The translations under genes were made by a program, and so were the position numbers. This document shows, in pieces, positions 61,190 through 64,000 of a stretch of 64,000 nt of DNA. Under the pieces are notes generated by a model. That model had not been told where the DNA came from, did not search any database, and saw only the letters and a program-made list of their open reading frames with translations. The stretch's first letter is position 1. Every line of letters begins with the position of its first letter. The DNA comes from Leptospira sanjuanensis (GTDB lineage: Bacteria; Spirochaetota; Leptospiria; Leptospirales; Leptospiraceae): assembly GCF_022267325.1 (NCBI RefSeq), contig NZ_JAIZBG010000001.1, positions 1,306,001 to 1,370,000 on the forward strand, written 5' to 3'.

Positions 61190-61207
61190 CGTTTTATATT
61201 TAAAACG
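61190..61207. promoter_or_regulatory. Likely VapB(C) operator
   Basis: CGTTTTA (61190-61196) and TAAAACG (61201-61207) form a perfect 7-bp inverted repeat with a 4-base centre (TATT), lying 18-35 bp upstream of the vapB start codon. This is where ribbon-helix-helix antitoxins bind to repress their own operon. Confidence 0.6.
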
Positions 61208-61416
61208 AATTTTCATGTATTTGCAAGCATTATTCATGCTGATTTTTAATCCAGATTTGAATCGTTTTCGGAAAGAAACGGAAGAAGCGCTTACGCCCCG
61301 AACTTCCCTTGACAGATCTTGAGGGAACGGGGAAAATTGGGTCGTAACAAAACATCATGGCGTTCCTCGAATAGGACGCAGTCCGTGATCTTAAGGAATC
61401 AAGAGAGTAATATCCA

Positions 61417-62184
<768 letters not shown>

Positions 62185-62240
62185 TCTTTCCGGACTTCCA
62201 ATTTTCAAGACAAGGTCTGAAAAATCCTTTTCCGTCTGAC

Positions 62241-62282
<42 letters not shown>

Positions 62283-62287
62283 CATAC

Positions 62288-62746
<459 letters not shown>

Positions 62747-62817
62747 TCGAAACGGTTTCTTTTCGGGGAAGAATTTACAACGCTCTTCTCCGAATCGAAA
62801 ACCCAGCTTCCAAAACA

Positions 62818-63879
62818 GTGAACCGGATCCTGATTACAGAAGGCGACCCTTGTGGAATCGGTCCGGAGATCTTCCTTCATTCCCTTTCTCTTTTAAAAAA
62901 AATCTCCAAATCCAGACCGATCGTTTATTTTCATTCGGGTAAGTTTCCGCTTCCGAAAGAATTCGTTTCGATTTCCTTGACTGAAGTTTCGGGTGGATCG
63001 GAGTCGATTTCGAAAATGTCCGTTTCGGAAACTTCTTCGTATGCGTCGGCCGATTCTATCGCCGAAGCGTCCGCGCACCGATCCGCGTCGGCCGAAATCG
63101 GAACGAAAGGATTGTTTGCGGTTTCGCACAACGTTCTTTCCAAAAAGGAAACCGCTTCCTTGAAGTTCGGAAAACCTTCGTCGTTGTCCGGCAAATCGGC
63201 GTTAGGTTCTCTTTCTCTCGCTGTCGAGTTTCAGAAAATGGGAGGAGGCGATCTCATCACTCTTCCTTTGAGCAAGGAATGGGTGATTGCGTCCGGGGCT
63301 TCGCAGTTCCGCGGTCATACCGAATTCTTAGCCGAAGAATTCAATACGAAAACGTTTATGCTCATGTCCGGTAAGGATCTGCAGGTTCTTCCTTTGACGA
63401 CTCACGTTCCTTTGGTGCGTGTTCCCGAGTTCTTAAGACAAATCGATCTCGGCGCTCTTGCGGACTCGATTCTTTCCTGCGATAAGATCGACCGCAAAAA
63501 GCCGATCGCGTTTTTGGGTTTAAACCCGCACGCGGGCGAAGGCGGCAAGGTTGGAAAGGAAGAAGCGGAAATTTTAGAGCCGATGATTGCGTTTTTGAAA
63601 AAGAAGGGTTTGAAGGTGGAAGGACCTTTGTCCGCAGATTCCATGTTCGGCGAATCAGCAAGAAAGAAGTTCGGTCTGCATCTGGCTTGTTATCACGATC
63701 AAGGTTTGATTCCGTTTAAAATGTGGGAAGGAAAGAAGGGGGTGAATCTTACCTTGGGCCTTCCGTTTATCCGAGTTTCTCCCGATCACGGAACCGCGTT
63801 CGACATAGCCGGGAAAGGGCTTGCAGATTCAACCAGCTTTGTAGAATGTCTGCATCGAGTCGTCGGGAATCGTTCGTGA
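62818..63879 (+). CDS. pdxA: 4-hydroxythreonine-4-phosphate dehydrogenase PdxA
   Basis: PdxA oxidises 4-phosphohydroxy-L-threonine in the DXP-dependent vitamin B6 pathway, using NAD and a metal ion. The start is a GTG ([18 protein letters not shown]), with GDPCGIGPE as the family opening. Metal-binding His in [11 protein letters not shown], and [29 protein letters not shown], and [14 protein letters not shown] follow. A Ser/Ala-rich insert at about residues 60-110 ([20 protein letters not shown]) is unusual. The length is 353, near the family average of about 330. Confidence 0.95.
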   Translation: MNRILITEGDPCGIGPEIFLHSLSLLKKISKSRPIVYFHSGKFPLPKEFVSISLTEVSGGSESISKMSVSETSSYASADSIAEASAHRSASAEIGTKGLFAVSHNVLSKKETASLKFGKPSSLSGKSALGSLSLAVEFQKMGGGDLITLPLSKEWVIASGASQFRGHTEFLAEEFNTKTFMLMSGKDLQVLPLTTHVPLVRVPEFLRQIDLGALADSILSCDKIDRKKPIAFLGLNPHAGEGGKVGKEEAEILEPMIAFLKKKGLKVEGPLSADSMFGESARKKFGLHLACYHDQGLIPFKMWEGKKGVNLTLGLPFIRVSPDHGTAFDIAGKGLADSTSFVECLHRVVGNRS

Positions 63880-63923
63880 TTTTCGTAATCATACGCCGCC
63901 GGTAAAAACAAAAACGAGGGTTT

Positions 63924-64000
63924 ATGCCTGGACTTTTAGAACAAATCGTATTTCCGATTTTCCTGTTTTGGTTTTGCGGTCTTACTTTGGTATTGTTCCG
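63924..64000 (+). CDS. Start of a membrane protein (partial)
   Basis: The ATG at 63924 follows a GAGGG ribosome site and opens [20 protein letters not shown], a hydrophobic segment that runs to the window edge. Only 25 residues are visible, so the product cannot be named. It lies 44 bp after pdxA in the same direction. Confidence 0.6.
   Translation, partial: MPGLLEQIVFPIFLFWFCGLTLVLF

Noticed and set aside
61309..61337. Promoter for the coiled-coil gene at 61417
   Set aside because: The TTGACA is consensus but every -10 candidate at proper spacing is poor, so it is only mentioned under the gene.

Overview
The window is chromosomal DNA from a spirochaete, almost certainly Leptospira. The basis is a combination of genes rather than one marker: a 666-residue long-form IspG, LpxI (not LpxH) paired with LpxB, a DUF1564 protein (a family I know only from Leptospira), DapL-type lysine synthesis, serine/asparagine-rich lipoproteins with relaxed lipoboxes, and many TTG or GTG starts. 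The moderate GC content (by eye in the 40s) would suit one of the higher-GC members of the pathogenic clade, but the species is an inference.

Layout. 2-1752 (+): the end of a large envelope-type protein and a small membrane protein. 1874-9433 (-): a gene run read sucC, sucD, a TolC-family protein, an SH3-domain membrane protein, an FmdB-type zinc ribbon, lpxI, lpxB. 10013-11790 (-): ruvA and a metallo-beta-lactamase-fold lipoprotein. 12247-18037 (+): small accessory genes (DUF4256, Gly-rich lipoprotein, TM2/zinc ribbon, DUF2752, desaturase), then pyrB, DUF2203 and dapL, closed by a clear terminator. 18304-26710 (-): an accessory block of two lipoproteins around a paired acidic beta-propeller-like protein and an 1147-residue helical-repeat protein. 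27638-31668 (+): a CBS/PAS/Fis-type regulator, rho, rpmE, a Fe-S scaffold fused to pentapeptide repeats, and a tiny coupled ORF. 32088-37579 (-): a FecR-domain protein, a class III cyclase, and ispG. 37754-50308 (+): small hypotheticals, gltB, and an opgG-(small membrane protein)-opgH operon. 50305-59034 (-): DUF1564, then a tightly overlapping gltA / two RlmI-like methyltransferases / TrmH-type methylase / GT-B glycosyltransferase operon, then slt. 59096-64000: a TPR-like protein (+), a vapBC toxin-antitoxin pair (-), a coiled-coil protein, bactofilin, pdxA and the start of a membrane protein (+).

The genes serve central metabolism (TCA cycle, glutamate, pyrimidine, lysine, isoprenoid and B6 synthesis), envelope building (lipid A, periplasmic glucans, murein turnover, bactofilin), translation and transcription (rho, L31, rRNA methylases), and signalling (cyclase, PAS/Fis regulator). 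I saw no rRNA, tRNA, intact insertion sequence, prophage or CRISPR array. Intergenic DNA is rich in short dispersed repeats: a 16-bp near-palindrome (consensus TGTRGGAACTNCCACA) and a 75-bp tandem element, both often touching stop codons. The most unusual items are the two-cysteine IscU-like/pentapeptide fusion, the 50-bp-spaced palindrome array in front of the PAS/Fis regulator, the 20904-25631 gene pair, the OpgG/OpgH spacer protein, and the coupled gltA-methyltransferase operon with non-ATG starts.
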